From JAMCRM01 sp035561075 (GTDB lineage Bacteria > Acidobacteriota > Terriglobia > Bryobacterales > Bryobacteraceae): DNA of 64,000 nt. How positions within the stretch are numbered: position 1 is the first letter of the stretch; the number at the start of each line of letters is the position of its first letter. Shown here piece by piece: positions 9,000-18,027 of this stretch. A model generated the notes under the pieces. It did no database searches, was not told where the DNA came from, and worked only from the letters and a program-made list of their open reading frames with translations. Location of the stretch: positions 1 to 64,000 of the forward strand of contig DATMYF010000166.1 in the NCBI GenBank assembly GCA_035561075.1, read 5' to 3'. A program made the translations under genes and the position numbers.

Positions 9000-9028
9000 T
9001 TGACTTAGTACTATAGGGCTTCTAAAAT
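9000..9028 (+). promoter_or_regulatory. Sigma-70-type promoter for the NarL-family gene
   Basis: TTGACT at 9000-9005 and TAAAAT at 9023-9028 are spaced by exactly 17 bp, giving a strong -35/-10 pair. Transcription would start near 9035, leaving a leader of about 15-20 nt before ATG 9051. It is the only obvious promoter in the 130-bp divergent gap. Confidence 0.6.
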
Positions 9029-9050
9029 TGAGCCAGTATAGCCCAAATGT

Positions 9051-9767
9051 ATGTCTGAGAACAGCTCTGCCTTGAATGGGCCATCCGCGCCGGATCCCGA
9101 GCGCGCCAAAATACGCATCGTCGTAGCGGATGACCACCCCATTTTCCGGGACGGCCTGTGCAAGCTGCTGGCGTTGGAAGAAGATTTCCACGTTGTGGCT
9201 CAAGCGCAGGACGGCAAGCAGGTGCTGGAAGTATTACAGCAGTTTGAGCCGGATATCCTCCTGCTTGACCTGAAGATGCCTGGGCTCGACGGTTTGGCTA
9301 CTCTGCAAAGATTGCAGGTCACTAAGAATAAGACCAAGGTCATCGTCCTCACGGCGTCAGAAGACAAAAACGAATTCATCCAGGCGATGAAATTCGGGAC
9401 CTCCGGGATTGTACTCAAACAGACCGCCACCGAACTCTTGATCAAGAGCATCCGGAAGGTGAACGCGGGCGAAATCTGGCTCGATTCCCACACCACTGCG
9501 GCGGTGATGCGGCAATTTGCCACCAACGAGGACCTTCCCACTGCGGCGCCTCCGCAGCGCGAACGGCCCCCCCTCAGCCAGCGCGAACGGGAAATCGTCG
9601 CTCTGGTGGCGCAAGGCTTCAAAAACAAGGAAATGGCCGAGAAGATGTTCATCAGCGAGCAGACGGTGAAGAACCACCTGCACAACATCTTCGATAAACT
9701 GGGAGTTTCGGACCGCCTGGAACTGGCCCTTTACGCCATCCACCACAACCTGCATACCGGCCGCTAA
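9051..9767 (+). CDS. NarL/FixJ-type response regulator
   Basis: This 238-aa two-component regulator has a receiver domain with acidic Asp27-Asp28 (VVADDHP), phosphoacceptor Asp73 in LLLDLKMPGLDG and Lys110-type residues near IVLTASED. A LuxR-type helix-turn-helix lies at about residues 170-225 (LSQREREIVALVAQGFKNKEMAEKM). No kinase is adjacent. It converges with the NtrC-type gene at 9801. The encoded output would be DNA binding on phosphorylation; the regulon is unknown. Confidence 0.93.
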   Translation: MSENSSALNGPSAPDPERAKIRIVVADDHPIFRDGLCKLLALEEDFHVVAQAQDGKQVLEVLQQFEPDILLLDLKMPGLDGLATLQRLQVTKNKTKVIVLTASEDKNEFIQAMKFGTSGIVLKQTATELLIKSIRKVNAGEIWLDSHTTAAVMRQFATNEDLPTAAPPQRERPPLSQREREIVALVAQGFKNKEMAEKMFISEQTVKNHLHNIFDKLGVSDRLELALYAIHHNLHTGR

Positions 9768-9800
9768 CGTTGAGAGAAGGCCGGTCGCCGTGTCCCGGCA

Positions 9801-11225
9801 TCAGGCCCCTGCGCTCACGCTGTTCCCGTATTCCTTGAGCTTGTTGTGCAGCGTTTTCAGGCTGATCCCGAGGATCTCTGCCGCGCGCGTTTTGTTGTTG
9901 TTGGTATGTTCGAGCGTACGGAGAATGAGACCCTTTTCAGCGTCCTCAACCGTGGTCCCGATGGGGAAACGTACAAAGCCTTCGTCCGTCGGCGCAACCG
10001 CCACCGGAGCCGCCGCAGCCGCAGCCGCTGCAGCTCGCGGGTGAAGAAACGCCGGAATGTGGCGCATCTCGATGCTGCCCTCCCCGGCGATAATCACCGC
10101 ACGCTCCAGCACATTGCGCAACTCCCGGACGTTGCCCGGCCAGCTATGCTTTTCGAGCGCCTCCATGACCTCCGGAGAGATGTCGCTAACCCGGCAATCG
10201 TGCTTGCGGTTGAGGTCCCCCATCAGTGATTCGGCAATCGGCTGAATGTCCTCGCGCCGCTCGCGCAACGGGGGCAGGTGGATATGGAACACATTCAGCC
10301 GGTAGAACAGGTCCTCGCGCAGGTGCCCCCCGCGAACGGCCTCCTCCGGCACTTTATTGGTGGCCGCCACCACGCGCACGTCGACCTCGAATTCCAGTTT
10401 GCCCCCCAGTCGCCGCACCTTTGAATCTTCCAGGATGCGCAACAGCTTGGCCTGTGTCTGCATCGGCATCTCGCCGATTTCATCGAGCAGCAGGGTGCCG
10501 TGCTGGGCCACCTCGAAACAGCCCGCCCGCCGTTCCGACGCCCCGGTGAACGACCCCTTCTCGTGCCCGAACAGTTCGCTTTCAATCAGCGTCTCCGGCA
10601 GCGCCGCGCAGTTGATGGCGATGAACGGCCCTTGCCTGCGCGGGCTCAGCGCGTGCACCGTGCGGGCGATTAGTTCCTTTCCCGTGCCACTCTCGCCGGT
10701 GATCAAAACGCACGCCTTACTCGGCCCGGCCTGCTGCACGAGGGCAAAAATTTCCTGCATCACCGGCGAGCGCCCCACCAACTGTCCCAGCGAACCCTTG
10801 TAGACCAACTGCCGTTCCAGGTGCTTCTTCTGCGCGCGTAATTCCGCGTGCGATCCCGCGCGCCGTACCAGCACCTCCAGCGTTTTCGCCTGGATAGGCT
10901 TCTCCAGGAACCAGTAGGCCCCCAGTTCGTGCACCGTTCGCACAGCTGTTTCGATGTTTCCGAACGCGGTCAGCACGATGGTGGGCGGCATGTCGCCCTG
11001 CTCCCGCAGTCTCTCGAGGAAGCCAAAGCCATCCAGCCCGGGCATGTTCAGATCCGTCAGAATCACGTCAGCCGCGAAGCTCTGCAACTTCTCCAGAGCC
11101 TCCGCGCCTTCGGTGGCGGTCTCCGCGGTCATGCCCCACGCCGTCACCATCGCCGCCAGACCCATGCGCTGGCTAATTTCGTCATCCACGATCAGAACTT
11201 TCAATTTCTCGTCCAGGATTTTCAA
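9801..11225 (-). CDS. Sigma-54-dependent NtrC-type response regulator
   Basis: The 474-aa protein has receiver (phosphoacceptor Asp58 in VILTDLNMPG), AAA+ and Fis-type HTH domains. Walker A is GESGTGKE, the sigma-54-contact loop GSFTGA (a common variant of GAFTGA) and Walker B LLLDEIGEM. A run of about ten alanines (9-10.05 kb, encoded near 10010-10045) links AAA+ to the HTH. It is a complete bacterial enhancer-binding protein. It diverges from the Q/G-rich membrane protein (11422), which it may control. Confidence 0.94.
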   Translation of the reverse strand: MKILDEKLKVLIVDDEISQRMGLAAMVTAWGMTAETATEGAEALEKLQSFAADVILTDLNMPGLDGFGFLERLREQGDMPPTIVLTAFGNIETAVRTVHELGAYWFLEKPIQAKTLEVLVRRAGSHAELRAQKKHLERQLVYKGSLGQLVGRSPVMQEIFALVQQAGPSKACVLITGESGTGKELIARTVHALSPRRQGPFIAINCAALPETLIESELFGHEKGSFTGASERRAGCFEVAQHGTLLLDEIGEMPMQTQAKLLRILEDSKVRRLGGKLEFEVDVRVVAATNKVPEEAVRGGHLREDLFYRLNVFHIHLPPLRERREDIQPIAESLMGDLNRKHDCRVSDISPEVMEALEKHSWPGNVRELRNVLERAVIIAGEGSIEMRHIPAFLHPRAAAAAAAAAPVAVAPTDEGFVRFPIGTTVEDAEKGLILRTLEHTNNNKTRAAEILGISLKTLHNKLKEYGNSVSAGA

Positions 11226-11421
11226 CTCGGATTCCTTCCCAGGGAGGGGACAATCCTATTTTACGCCGGTCCGCCACTTCGGAGCGTCACATGCAGGGGT
11301 ACACACCGTGGCCAATGTGTCGGACCATCTGATTTTGCCCCATAATGATAGGATTGAAACCAGGCAGGATCGCGTTTCATCGAATCATCACGGAGATGGG
11401 TGCGATTCTGCACGGGGGGCT

Positions 11422-12918
11422 ATGGTAATCGAGCGGATCAGGCAGGCTCGCCGCAGGTATCTGTGGAACGAGATGCTCGCGCAGGGCGCGTGGGCGTTGA
11501 GCGCCGCCTTGGCCGTTGTTATTTTTCTTCTCCTGCTGGGCACCCAGATCCTTGATTGGCAGTGGCTGATTGTCTTGCCCACCGCCACGCTCGGGCTGGG
11601 CGCGTGGTTAACCATCCGCCGCCTGCCTTCGGCGTACCGCATCGCACAGCTCATCGATACGCGCCTGGGGCTCGCCGATTCCCTCTCGACGGCCTTGTTT
11701 TTCGGCACCGAGGGCCGCGAGCGAAAAGTCCAGGAGGGCGTCCGGGCTATGCAGAAGGCCGAGGCAGAGCGGCTGGCGGCCGGGATCGACCTGCGCGCCG
11801 CCATCCCCTTCACCCTTCCGCGGGCGATCTACAGCGTGGCGATCCTGGGCGTCGCGGCGTCCAGCCTGTTCGCGCTGCGTTACGGCCTGGACCATCAATT
11901 AAGCCTTCAGAAACCGCTGGCAAGCATTATCCAACAGGCGTTCGGGCTGGACCAGCAGCAAGCTGCCGCCTTGGATCGGAAACAGCCGGTCCCTCCGCCC
12001 GAGCGTAAGCGCCTGGACATGCAAGACATGCAGGGCGTTTCCGTTGAGGACGGGCAGTTGCCGCGAGACGGCCAACTGGAAGCCGGCGAGGCGCTGAACG
12101 TGGACGGCACGAAAGGCGCGGCTGACCAGAATAAGCAGGGCGCCGCCCGTTCCGCCACTCGGCAACAGAATGGTTCGGAGCAGGGCGACGAGATGGACGC
12201 CGCCGGCCAGGAATCCTCCGGCGTCAGCAGCGGTGCCGAGGAGCAGGGCCGCGAGGGCAAGCAGGGGAAGCAGGGTAAGGAAGGCGGCCAACAGTCTGGC
12301 GATGAGCACGGCTCCGGCGATTCCTCGAACAACTCCCTTTTATCGAAGTTCCGCGAAGCCATGCAGAACATGATGTCACGCATGCGACAGCCCCAAAGCG
12401 GCGGCCAGGGCGGCCAGCAGCAGTCCGCCAAGAACGAGGGGAATCGGCAGGGCAAGCAGCAGGCGGGCGAGGGTCGGGAAGGCCAGCAACAGGGCAGTGG
12501 GCAGGAAGGCCAGGGCCAGGACGGCCAGCCCGGTTCCCAGGCGCAGTCCGCGCAAAACGCCAGCGGCCGCGGGTCCGGCCAGAGCGGCGAGGAGAACGCC
12601 AGCAAACAGCCCGGCAGTGGCATGGGCCGCCAGGACGGCGATAAGGACCTGAAGAACGCCGAACAACTCGCCGCCATGGGAAAGCTCAGCGAAATCATCG
12701 GGAAACGCTCGGCCAATCTCACCGGCGAAGTTACCGTGGAAGTACAATCAAGCCGACAGCAGCTCCAGACGCCTTATTCCCAGCGCCGGGCCACACAGGG
12801 CGAGACCATCGCGGAGATTAGCCGCGACGAGGTGCCGGTAGCGCTTGAAAGCTACGTCCAGCAGTACTTTGAGCAGGTACGGCGGAAGGCCGAAAGCACT
12901 GCCGCCGCAAGGCGATGA
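11422..12918 (+). CDS. Membrane protein with long Q/G-rich disordered region
   Basis: The 498-aa product has two hydrophobic helices near the N terminus (residues 18-60) and a third around 130-150. A long Gln/Gly/Lys/Glu-rich segment, roughly residues 200-410, is probably disordered; it is rich in GQ and EGKQGKQ-like repeats. A conserved-looking C-terminal 70 residues ends in YVQQYFEQVRRKAES. The first half resembles DUF4175-type proteins found near MoxR genes, and moxR lies 1.5 kb away on the other strand. ATG 11422 is preferred over the longer frame that runs back through the divergent regulator. Function unknown. Confidence 0.75.
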   Translation: MVIERIRQARRRYLWNEMLAQGAWALSAALAVVIFLLLLGTQILDWQWLIVLPTATLGLGAWLTIRRLPSAYRIAQLIDTRLGLADSLSTALFFGTEGRERKVQEGVRAMQKAEAERLAAGIDLRAAIPFTLPRAIYSVAILGVAASSLFALRYGLDHQLSLQKPLASIIQQAFGLDQQQAAALDRKQPVPPPERKRLDMQDMQGVSVEDGQLPRDGQLEAGEALNVDGTKGAADQNKQGAARSATRQQNGSEQGDEMDAAGQESSGVSSGAEEQGREGKQGKQGKEGGQQSGDEHGSGDSSNNSLLSKFREAMQNMMSRMRQPQSGGQGGQQQSAKNEGNRQGKQQAGEGREGQQQGSGQEGQGQDGQPGSQAQSAQNASGRGSGQSGEENASKQPGSGMGRQDGDKDLKNAEQLAAMGKLSEIIGKRSANLTGEVTVEVQSSRQQLQTPYSQRRATQGETIAEISRDEVPVALESYVQQYFEQVRRKAESTAAARR

Positions 12919-12922
12919 TGGC

Positions 12923-13318
12923 CTACGTCCCGCGCCCCGCGAGGCGATCATAGCGGTAGTAGGCCGAGACCGTCCCTAGGCCTTCGTTGTAGAGGCTGGT
13001 GAGTCCCAACACCGCTTTCAGCTCTTCTTCGAAACGGTGCAGCGCCCGCAGGTCGTCCGCGAGGGCGGGCCTGCGCTTCCCGGAAGGCGCCAGCAGGAAC
13101 TTCTGGAAGCCGCCGTCCACCAGCGCGGCAATCTCGCCGCCCTCAAGCCAACCGGCCCGCAGGACGCCGTTCCCTTCCCGCAGCGTCGCACCGCAACCGT
13201 CGCGCGAAACCTGCACGGCGCCATCCGGCAGCGCCGCTATCGTGAAGCCGGCGCGGCGCAGATTTTCAAGGCGGTCGGCGAAAGTTGCGAGTTTGGGACT
13301 TCGGCGTCGAAAGAACAT
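12923..13318 (-). CDS. Conserved-looking hypothetical protein, 131 aa
   Basis: This soluble protein begins MFFRRRSPKLATF and has no domain I recognise. It looks like alternating helix and strand with no membrane segment. An AGGAGAG ribosome site 5 bp before ATG supports the start. It lies 3' of ychF (34 bp between) on the same strand and converges with the Q/G-rich membrane gene, so it may belong to a moxR-ychF transcript. No function can be assigned. Confidence 0.7.
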   Translation of the reverse strand: MFFRRRSPKLATFADRLENLRRAGFTIAALPDGAVQVSRDGCGATLREGNGVLRAGWLEGGEIAALVDGGFQKFLLAPSGKRRPALADDLRALHRFEEELKAVLGLTSLYNEGLGTVSAYYRYDRLAGRGT

Positions 13319-13352
13319 ACACTCTCCTGATGCGGGGACTGCGGCTGCGGCC

Positions 13353-14426
13353 TCAACTGTGCCGGATGACGAGGACGTCCCCGTCCTTGACGATATATTC
13401 CTTGCCTTCCAGGCGCAGCAGGCCTTTTTCCCTCACCCCGGGGTAGCCGTTCAAATCCACCAGTGCCTTCCAGTTCACCACCTCGGCGCGGATGAACTTC
13501 TTCTCGAAATCGGAGTGGATGGCCCCGGCAGCCTTTACGGCCGTGCTTTCCATGGGGATGGTCCAGGCGCGCACCTCCGTCTCCCCGGCGGTCAGGAAGG
13601 ACATCAGCCCCAGCAGCGAGTAGGTGGCCGACACCATGCGTTCCAGGCCGGATTCCTCCAGGCCGTAGCTTGCCAGGTAGTCGCGCTGCTCCTCCGGGGC
13701 CAGCTCCGCCAATTCCGCCTCAATCTTCCCGCAAACCGCGGTGACGGCCGTATGGGCGCGGCCCGCCAGCGCCCCTTCGCGGTACTGCTGCTCGAGTTCG
13801 TGCAGCTTGCCGGCGCTTTCCTCCCCCAGGTTCAACACGTAGAGCATGGGCTTCTGAGAGAGGAACTGGAAGCCACGCATGCGCTTTTCCTGGTCGGCGT
13901 CGAAGGTCATTTGGCGCAGGGGCCGGTCTGCCTCCAGTTCCGCCTTGCACTGCTGCAGAAGTTCGAATTCGCGGTCTAACTCGGGGTTTTTGATCTTCTT
14001 TCGGTCCTTATCCAGCCTTTCGAGGCGCTTTTCGATCACCACGAGGTCGCTGAGGATGAGCTCCATCTCGATATCTTCGAGGTCCCGGACGGGGTCCACG
14101 GACCCCTTCTCGTGGGGCACAGTCTGGTCCTCGAACAGGCGCAGCACCTGCGCGAAGGCGTCCACCACCCGCAGGCTGGCCAGATAACTGGGATCACGCA
14201 GGCTCTCTTTGGAGATGGCCGGCATATCCAGGTACTCGACGACCGCGTGGGTGATCTTGGGGGGCTCGAAGATGCGGGCGAGTTCGTCCAGGCGCGCGTC
14301 CGGCACGCGGGCAACGCCCGTCCGCACCGCGGTGGACCCGATGCGGGTCTCCTGGTGCACACCGGTGAGAATGGTAAACAGCGAGGTCTTGCCCACCATG
14401 GGCAGACCGATAATGGCAGTCTTCAT
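13353..14426 (-). CDS. ychF: YchF/OLA1-family ATP/GTP-binding protein
   Basis: The 357-aa protein opens with a P-loop, IGLPMVGKTS (G1), and has the coiled region (KDRKKIKNPELDREFELLQQ) that separates the G domain from the C-terminal TGS domain (EYIVKDGDVLVIRHS). This is the Obg-related, ATP-preferring YchF group, ribosome-associated and linked to stress. The G1 motif has M where GLPNVGKS is usual. ATG 14426 follows the moxR stop by 7 bp, giving a probable moxR-ychF operon. The longer open frame starts inside moxR and is rejected. Confidence 0.9.
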   Translation of the reverse strand: MKTAIIGLPMVGKTSLFTILTGVHQETRIGSTAVRTGVARVPDARLDELARIFEPPKITHAVVEYLDMPAISKESLRDPSYLASLRVVDAFAQVLRLFEDQTVPHEKGSVDPVRDLEDIEMELILSDLVVIEKRLERLDKDRKKIKNPELDREFELLQQCKAELEADRPLRQMTFDADQEKRMRGFQFLSQKPMLYVLNLGEESAGKLHELEQQYREGALAGRAHTAVTAVCGKIEAELAELAPEEQRDYLASYGLEESGLERMVSATYSLLGLMSFLTAGETEVRAWTIPMESTAVKAAGAIHSDFEKKFIRAEVVNWKALVDLNGYPGVREKGLLRLEGKEYIVKDGDVLVIRHS

Positions 14427-14433
14427 ATTTGGG

Positions 14434-15417
14434 CTACAGGGGCACGTCCACTTGCGTGAGAATCTCTTCGATAATGCGGTCGCCCGCATCGGTGCGGCGC
14501 TGGAGCAGCGCGGTGCGGGTGTTGACCACCACCCGGTGAGCGAACACCGGGACGGCAAGGCGCTTCACGTCGTCGGGAATGGCGTAATCGCGGCCCTCCA
14601 CCAGGGCCAGGGCTTGCACGGCGCGGAAGAGCGCCTGGGAGCCGCGCGGGCTTACTCCCAGCGCCAGCGCCTCATGCGAGCGGGTCTTCTCCACCACCGC
14701 CAGCATATAGTCCACCAGGGAATCCTCCACGGTGACGCGGTGGACGGCTTCCTGCAGCGCCAACATCTCCTCGGCGCCCAGCACGGGCTTCACGTGGTCG
14801 TCGCCCGGCCGTTCGAAGTTGCGCAGGATTTGGCGCTCCGCGGCGGCATCGGGATAGCCGATTCGCAGCCGCATCAGGAATCGGTCGAGCTGCGATTCGG
14901 GGAGCGGATAGGTGCCGTGGTGCTCTACCGGGTTCTGTGTGGCGATCACCATGAACGGCTGGGGGAGGATGTGAGGTGTACCGTCGATGCTCACCTGCCC
15001 TTCGTTCATCGCTTCGAGCAGTGCCGACTGAGTCTTGGGCGTCGTGCGGTTGATCTCATCCGCCAGCAGGATGTTGGTGAAAATGGGGCCAGGCTTGAAC
15101 TCGAAAGTTTCCGCATGGGCATTCCAGATGGTGACGCCGAGGACATCGCTGGGAAGCATGTCGCTGGTGAATTGCAGGCGCTGGAAACCGCACGCCACGG
15201 CATGGGCCAGGGCCTGCGCAAGGGTGGTCTTTCCAACCCCCGGCACGTCCTCGATGAGTAGATGGCCGCGGGCCAGCAGGCTCACCAGGGAGAACCTCAC
15301 GGCCTCCGGCTTGCCCCGAATTACGGCAGCCAGGGCCGCTTCCAGATCCGCCAATCGCGCGTACATGTGCTCGGAGGAGGGGAGCGGCGGGGCTAGCGCT
15401 GTTTCCCGCTCGGACAT
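14434..15417 (-). CDS. MoxR-family AAA+ ATPase
   Basis: The 327-aa AAA+ ATPase has Walker A EDVPGVGKTTLAQ, Walker B LLADEINR and sensor-1 IATQNP. The family assists folding or metal insertion of partner proteins, often VWA-domain proteins (BatA/BatB). No VWA protein is in the window; the Q/G-rich membrane protein at 11422 is a possible partner. It diverges from the gamma-glutamyltransferase gene by 62 bp. Confidence 0.9.
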   Translation of the reverse strand: MSERETALAPPLPSSEHMYARLADLEAALAAVIRGKPEAVRFSLVSLLARGHLLIEDVPGVGKTTLAQALAHAVACGFQRLQFTSDMLPSDVLGVTIWNAHAETFEFKPGPIFTNILLADEINRTTPKTQSALLEAMNEGQVSIDGTPHILPQPFMVIATQNPVEHHGTYPLPESQLDRFLMRLRIGYPDAAAERQILRNFERPGDDHVKPVLGAEEMLALQEAVHRVTVEDSLVDYMLAVVEKTRSHEALALGVSPRGSQALFRAVQALALVEGRDYAIPDDVKRLAVPVFAHRVVVNTRTALLQRRTDAGDRIIEEILTQVDVPL

Positions 15418-15479
15418 TACCCGCTATCATACTAAAGTTGCGGACCCGGCCACCATGGACGGCGCCGGACGAGTGGAAA

Positions 15480-17195
15480 ATGCCTACGAACATTAGACTT
15501 GCGGCCGCCCTCGGGGCCGCTGCCCTGTTCTTTATGACGCCTTCTCAATGCCAGGTCAGGACTCAAACGCGGTCGATGGTGATTTCCCCGTACGGCATCG
15601 TGGCCACCAGCCAGACGCTGGCTTCCCAGGCCGGTGCGCAGGTGCTGGCCCGCGGGGGATCGGCCGTCGACGCCGCCATAGCCGCCAACGCCGCCCTTGG
15701 CGCCGTGGAGCCGATGATGAACGGCATCGGCGGCGACCTGTTCGTGATCTACCGGGAAGCCAAAACCGGCAAGCTCACCGGCCTCAACGCCAGCGGCCCA
15801 GCGCCGAGAGGACTGACCATCGACTTCCTGGCATCGAAGGGCATCCGCAGCATGCCCCAGGGCGGCATCCACTCCGTCAGCGTGCCCGGCGCCGTGGACG
15901 GCTGGGAGAAGCTGCACAAGCGCTTCGGGCGCCTTCCCTGGCGCAGCTTGTTCCAGCCGGCCATCTGGTATGCGAAAAACGGCTTCCCGGTGACCGAGAT
16001 CATTCAAGACGCCTGGAAAGCCAACGAGGCCAAGCTGGCAGCGGACCGCAATGCGCGCGAGATCTTCCTGCCCAACGGCGCCGCCCCGAAGGTGGGGGAT
16101 CTCTTCCGCAATCCGGCGCTGGCTCGCGCCCTGACGCTGGTCGCGGATGAAGGCGCCGCGGCATTCTATCGCGGGCCCATCGCCAGGGCCATCGTCGAGA
16201 CCTCGAAGCGCCTGGACGGCACTCTTACCCTCGCCGACCTCGCGGGATTCCAGGCCGAGTGGGTGGCGCCCATCTCGACGGAGTACCGCGGGTGGAAGGT
16301 TTACGAACTGCCGCCCAGCGGCCAGGGCATCGCCGTGCTCCAGATGCTGAACATGCTGGAGACGCTGCCTATGGCCGGCTACGATCCCCAGGGTGTTGAA
16401 GACCTGCACGCCAAGATCGAGGCGCAGAAGCTTGCCTATGCCGACCTGGCCCGCTACGTGGCGGACCTGCGCGTCTCCCGGGTGCCGGTCGCAGGGATGC
16501 TGGCCAAGCCCTATGCCGCGGAACGCGCGAAACGCATCGACCCGCGGCGCGCGGCTTGCCAGGTCTCACCGGGCGATCCGCTGCCGGGCGCCGGCGACAC
16601 GGTGTACCTGTCGGTGGTCGACCGGGAGGGCAACATCGCCTCCCTCATTCAGAGCATTTTCCTCGCGTTCGGCTCCGGGGTGGCGGTGGATGAGTTCGGC
16701 TTCCATCTGCACAACCGCGCCGGACTGTTCAGCCTCGAAGCGGGCCACCCCAACGCGCTGGCGCCGGGGAAGCGCCCCTTCCACACCATCATCCCGGGCT
16801 ATATGGAGAAGGGCAGCATCCACATGGGATTCGGGATCATGGGCGGACTGAACCAGGCGCAGGCGCACGCGCAGTTCGTCTCGAACGTGGCGGACCACGG
16901 GATGAACATCCAGGCGGCCCTTGAAGCGCCGCGCTTCACCAAGCTGAACTTCGGCGGGTGCGACGTGATGATCGAAAGCCGTGTCCCGGTGGCTGTGCGG
17001 GAAGGCCTCACGACCCGGGGCCACAAGCTCGAAGTGCTGGGTCCGTTCGCCTCGCAGGTAGGGGGAGGGCAGGCCGTGATCCACGACTCCAGCACCAACG
17101 TGAACTACGGCGCGTCTGACCCACGCAAAGACGGCGCCGCGGTGCCCGAACCGCCGCCATACCTCGAGGCTACTCCCCCACTACCGTCACGGTAA
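15480..17195 (+). CDS. ggt: Gamma-glutamyltransferase family protein, exported
   Basis: The 571-aa precursor begins with a signal peptide (about residues 1-25, AALGAAALFFMTPSQC). It is an NTN hydrolase that self-cleaves before a catalytic Thr, here probably Thr374 in GDTVYLSVVD, then transfers or hydrolyses gamma-glutamyl groups (glutathione) in the periplasm. GIGGDLFVIYREA and the large/small-subunit layout are typical. The classic TTHFSVVD reads TVYLSVVD, a modest variation also seen in divergent members. Its 3' end overlaps yjbQ by 26 bp, tail to tail. Confidence 0.88.
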   Translation: MPTNIRLAAALGAAALFFMTPSQCQVRTQTRSMVISPYGIVATSQTLASQAGAQVLARGGSAVDAAIAANAALGAVEPMMNGIGGDLFVIYREAKTGKLTGLNASGPAPRGLTIDFLASKGIRSMPQGGIHSVSVPGAVDGWEKLHKRFGRLPWRSLFQPAIWYAKNGFPVTEIIQDAWKANEAKLAADRNAREIFLPNGAAPKVGDLFRNPALARALTLVADEGAAAFYRGPIARAIVETSKRLDGTLTLADLAGFQAEWVAPISTEYRGWKVYELPPSGQGIAVLQMLNMLETLPMAGYDPQGVEDLHAKIEAQKLAYADLARYVADLRVSRVPVAGMLAKPYAAERAKRIDPRRAACQVSPGDPLPGAGDTVYLSVVDREGNIASLIQSIFLAFGSGVAVDEFGFHLHNRAGLFSLEAGHPNALAPGKRPFHTIIPGYMEKGSIHMGFGIMGGLNQAQAHAQFVSNVADHGMNIQAALEAPRFTKLNFGGCDVMIESRVPVAVREGLTTRGHKLEVLGPFASQVGGGQAVIHDSSTNVNYGASDPRKDGAAVPEPPPYLEATPPLPSR

Positions 17196-17589
17196 TGTGG
17201 CGATCGCGCGGGCGCGTGTCGAAATCGCACAGCACCACCTGCTGCCAGGCTCCCGTCGCCAGACGCCCCTCTTCGAGCGCGAAGCTCTTGCCGGTGCCGA
17301 TGATGGCGCTGCGCAGGTGCGCGTAGCCGTTATCGTCCCCCCAGCGTGCGTTGTGGGCGTAGTCGGCGTTGGCGGGGGCCACATTGTTCAGCGCCCGCCG
17401 GAGATCGGCGACGCAGCCGGGCTCATACTCAAGGGTGGTGATCCCGAGGGTGGAGCCGCGCCCGGAGACGTTCACGATGCCGCGGCTGATGCCGCTCTCC
17501 CGTACGACGCTCTCCACCTGCGAACTTATATCGACTACGTCGGTGTGTCCCTTAGTCGAAATCTGGAAGCTCTTCTGGTAAGCGGCCAT
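17170..17589 (-). CDS. YjbQ/UPF0047-family protein
   Basis: The 139-aa product belongs to the YjbQ (secondary thiamine-phosphate synthase-like, UPF0047) family. Visible family segments are GSTLGITTLEYEPG, YAHNARWGDDNGYAHLRSAIIG and TGAWQQVVLCDFDTRPR. The NGHSH-type motif reads NGYAH. Some members have thiamin phosphate synthase activity, but the true role is unsettled. It overlaps the 3' end of ggt by 26 bp on the opposite strand. Confidence 0.88.
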   Translation of the reverse strand: MAAYQKSFQISTKGHTDVVDISSQVESVVRESGISRGIVNVSGRGSTLGITTLEYEPGCVADLRRALNNVAPANADYAHNARWGDDNGYAHLRSAIIGTGKSFALEEGRLATGAWQQVVLCDFDTRPRDRHITVTVVGE

Positions 17590-17802
17590 AAGCTATAGCT
17601 TAGAGGGTGCTGCGCCAAGGAGCCGGACGCGCACCACCGGCAAGCGGCGTTAGTAACAAAGGGCAGAGCCATAACATACGGCGTCTCCCAGAATTCAGTT
17701 TACATGCGGGATGCCGGAGCAACAATGCCCTCGTCTCGAGCCACGCCCGGAGTCGGCCTCGAACTGATGCCGTTCCGCCGCACGATGTTGCGAAAAGTAA
17801 TT

Positions 17803-17818
17803 TTCTTGCCGACAAGAA
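17803..17818. promoter_or_regulatory. Inverted repeat, possible operator
   Basis: TTCTTG at 17803-17808 and CAAGAA at 17813-17818 form a perfect 6-bp dyad with a 4-bp centre. It ends 12 bp before the -35 element at 17831, a usual place for an activator or repressor site. The binding protein is unknown. Confidence 0.4.
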
Positions 17819-17830
17819 GATATTCGTACC

Positions 17831-17859
17831 TTGACAGGTGATATCCAGGCGCGCATACT
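17831..17859 (+). promoter_or_regulatory. Promoter candidate for the C25 protease gene
   Basis: TTGACA at 17831-17836 is a consensus -35. CATACT at 17854-17859, 17 bp further on, matches four of six -10 bases. Transcription from about 17866 would give a leader of about 160 nt before ATG 18028. Confidence 0.55.
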
Positions 17860-18027
17860 GTGGCCGATGTTGCGCATTTAGCAATCAGCGCCGCTGAGGA
17901 CGAAATCGCACCACGAGCTCCTGTTGAAGACCAACCCGTTCACCTTCCCTCCTGATCAACGCGCCGGTAGCAGTCGATAAATGCGCGGCATACGAATTTA
18001 ATGTCTCCGAGCGAGGGAGGAATTTAG

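Larger units (their letters stand above)
17590..18027. other. 438-bp gap before the protease gene: promoter region, no gene seen
   Basis: This is the only gap over 300 bp. Both strands carry small open frames (17600-17884 minus, 17607-17834 plus), but neither has good codon character or a recognisable motif, so no gene is called. It contains an inverted repeat at 17803-17818 and the promoter candidate at 17831-17859. Its composition looks somewhat less GC-rich than surrounding coding sequence. The strong ribosome site GAGGGAGG precedes ATG 18028. Confidence 0.5.

Noticed and set aside
10010..10045. Alanine-coding repeat in the NtrC-type gene
   Set aside because: Probably a simple inter-domain linker in high-GC DNA rather than a regulatory repeat.
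17600..17884. Small open frame on the minus strand in the protease gap
   Set aside because: No ribosome site, poor codon character, and it overlaps the promoter candidate.
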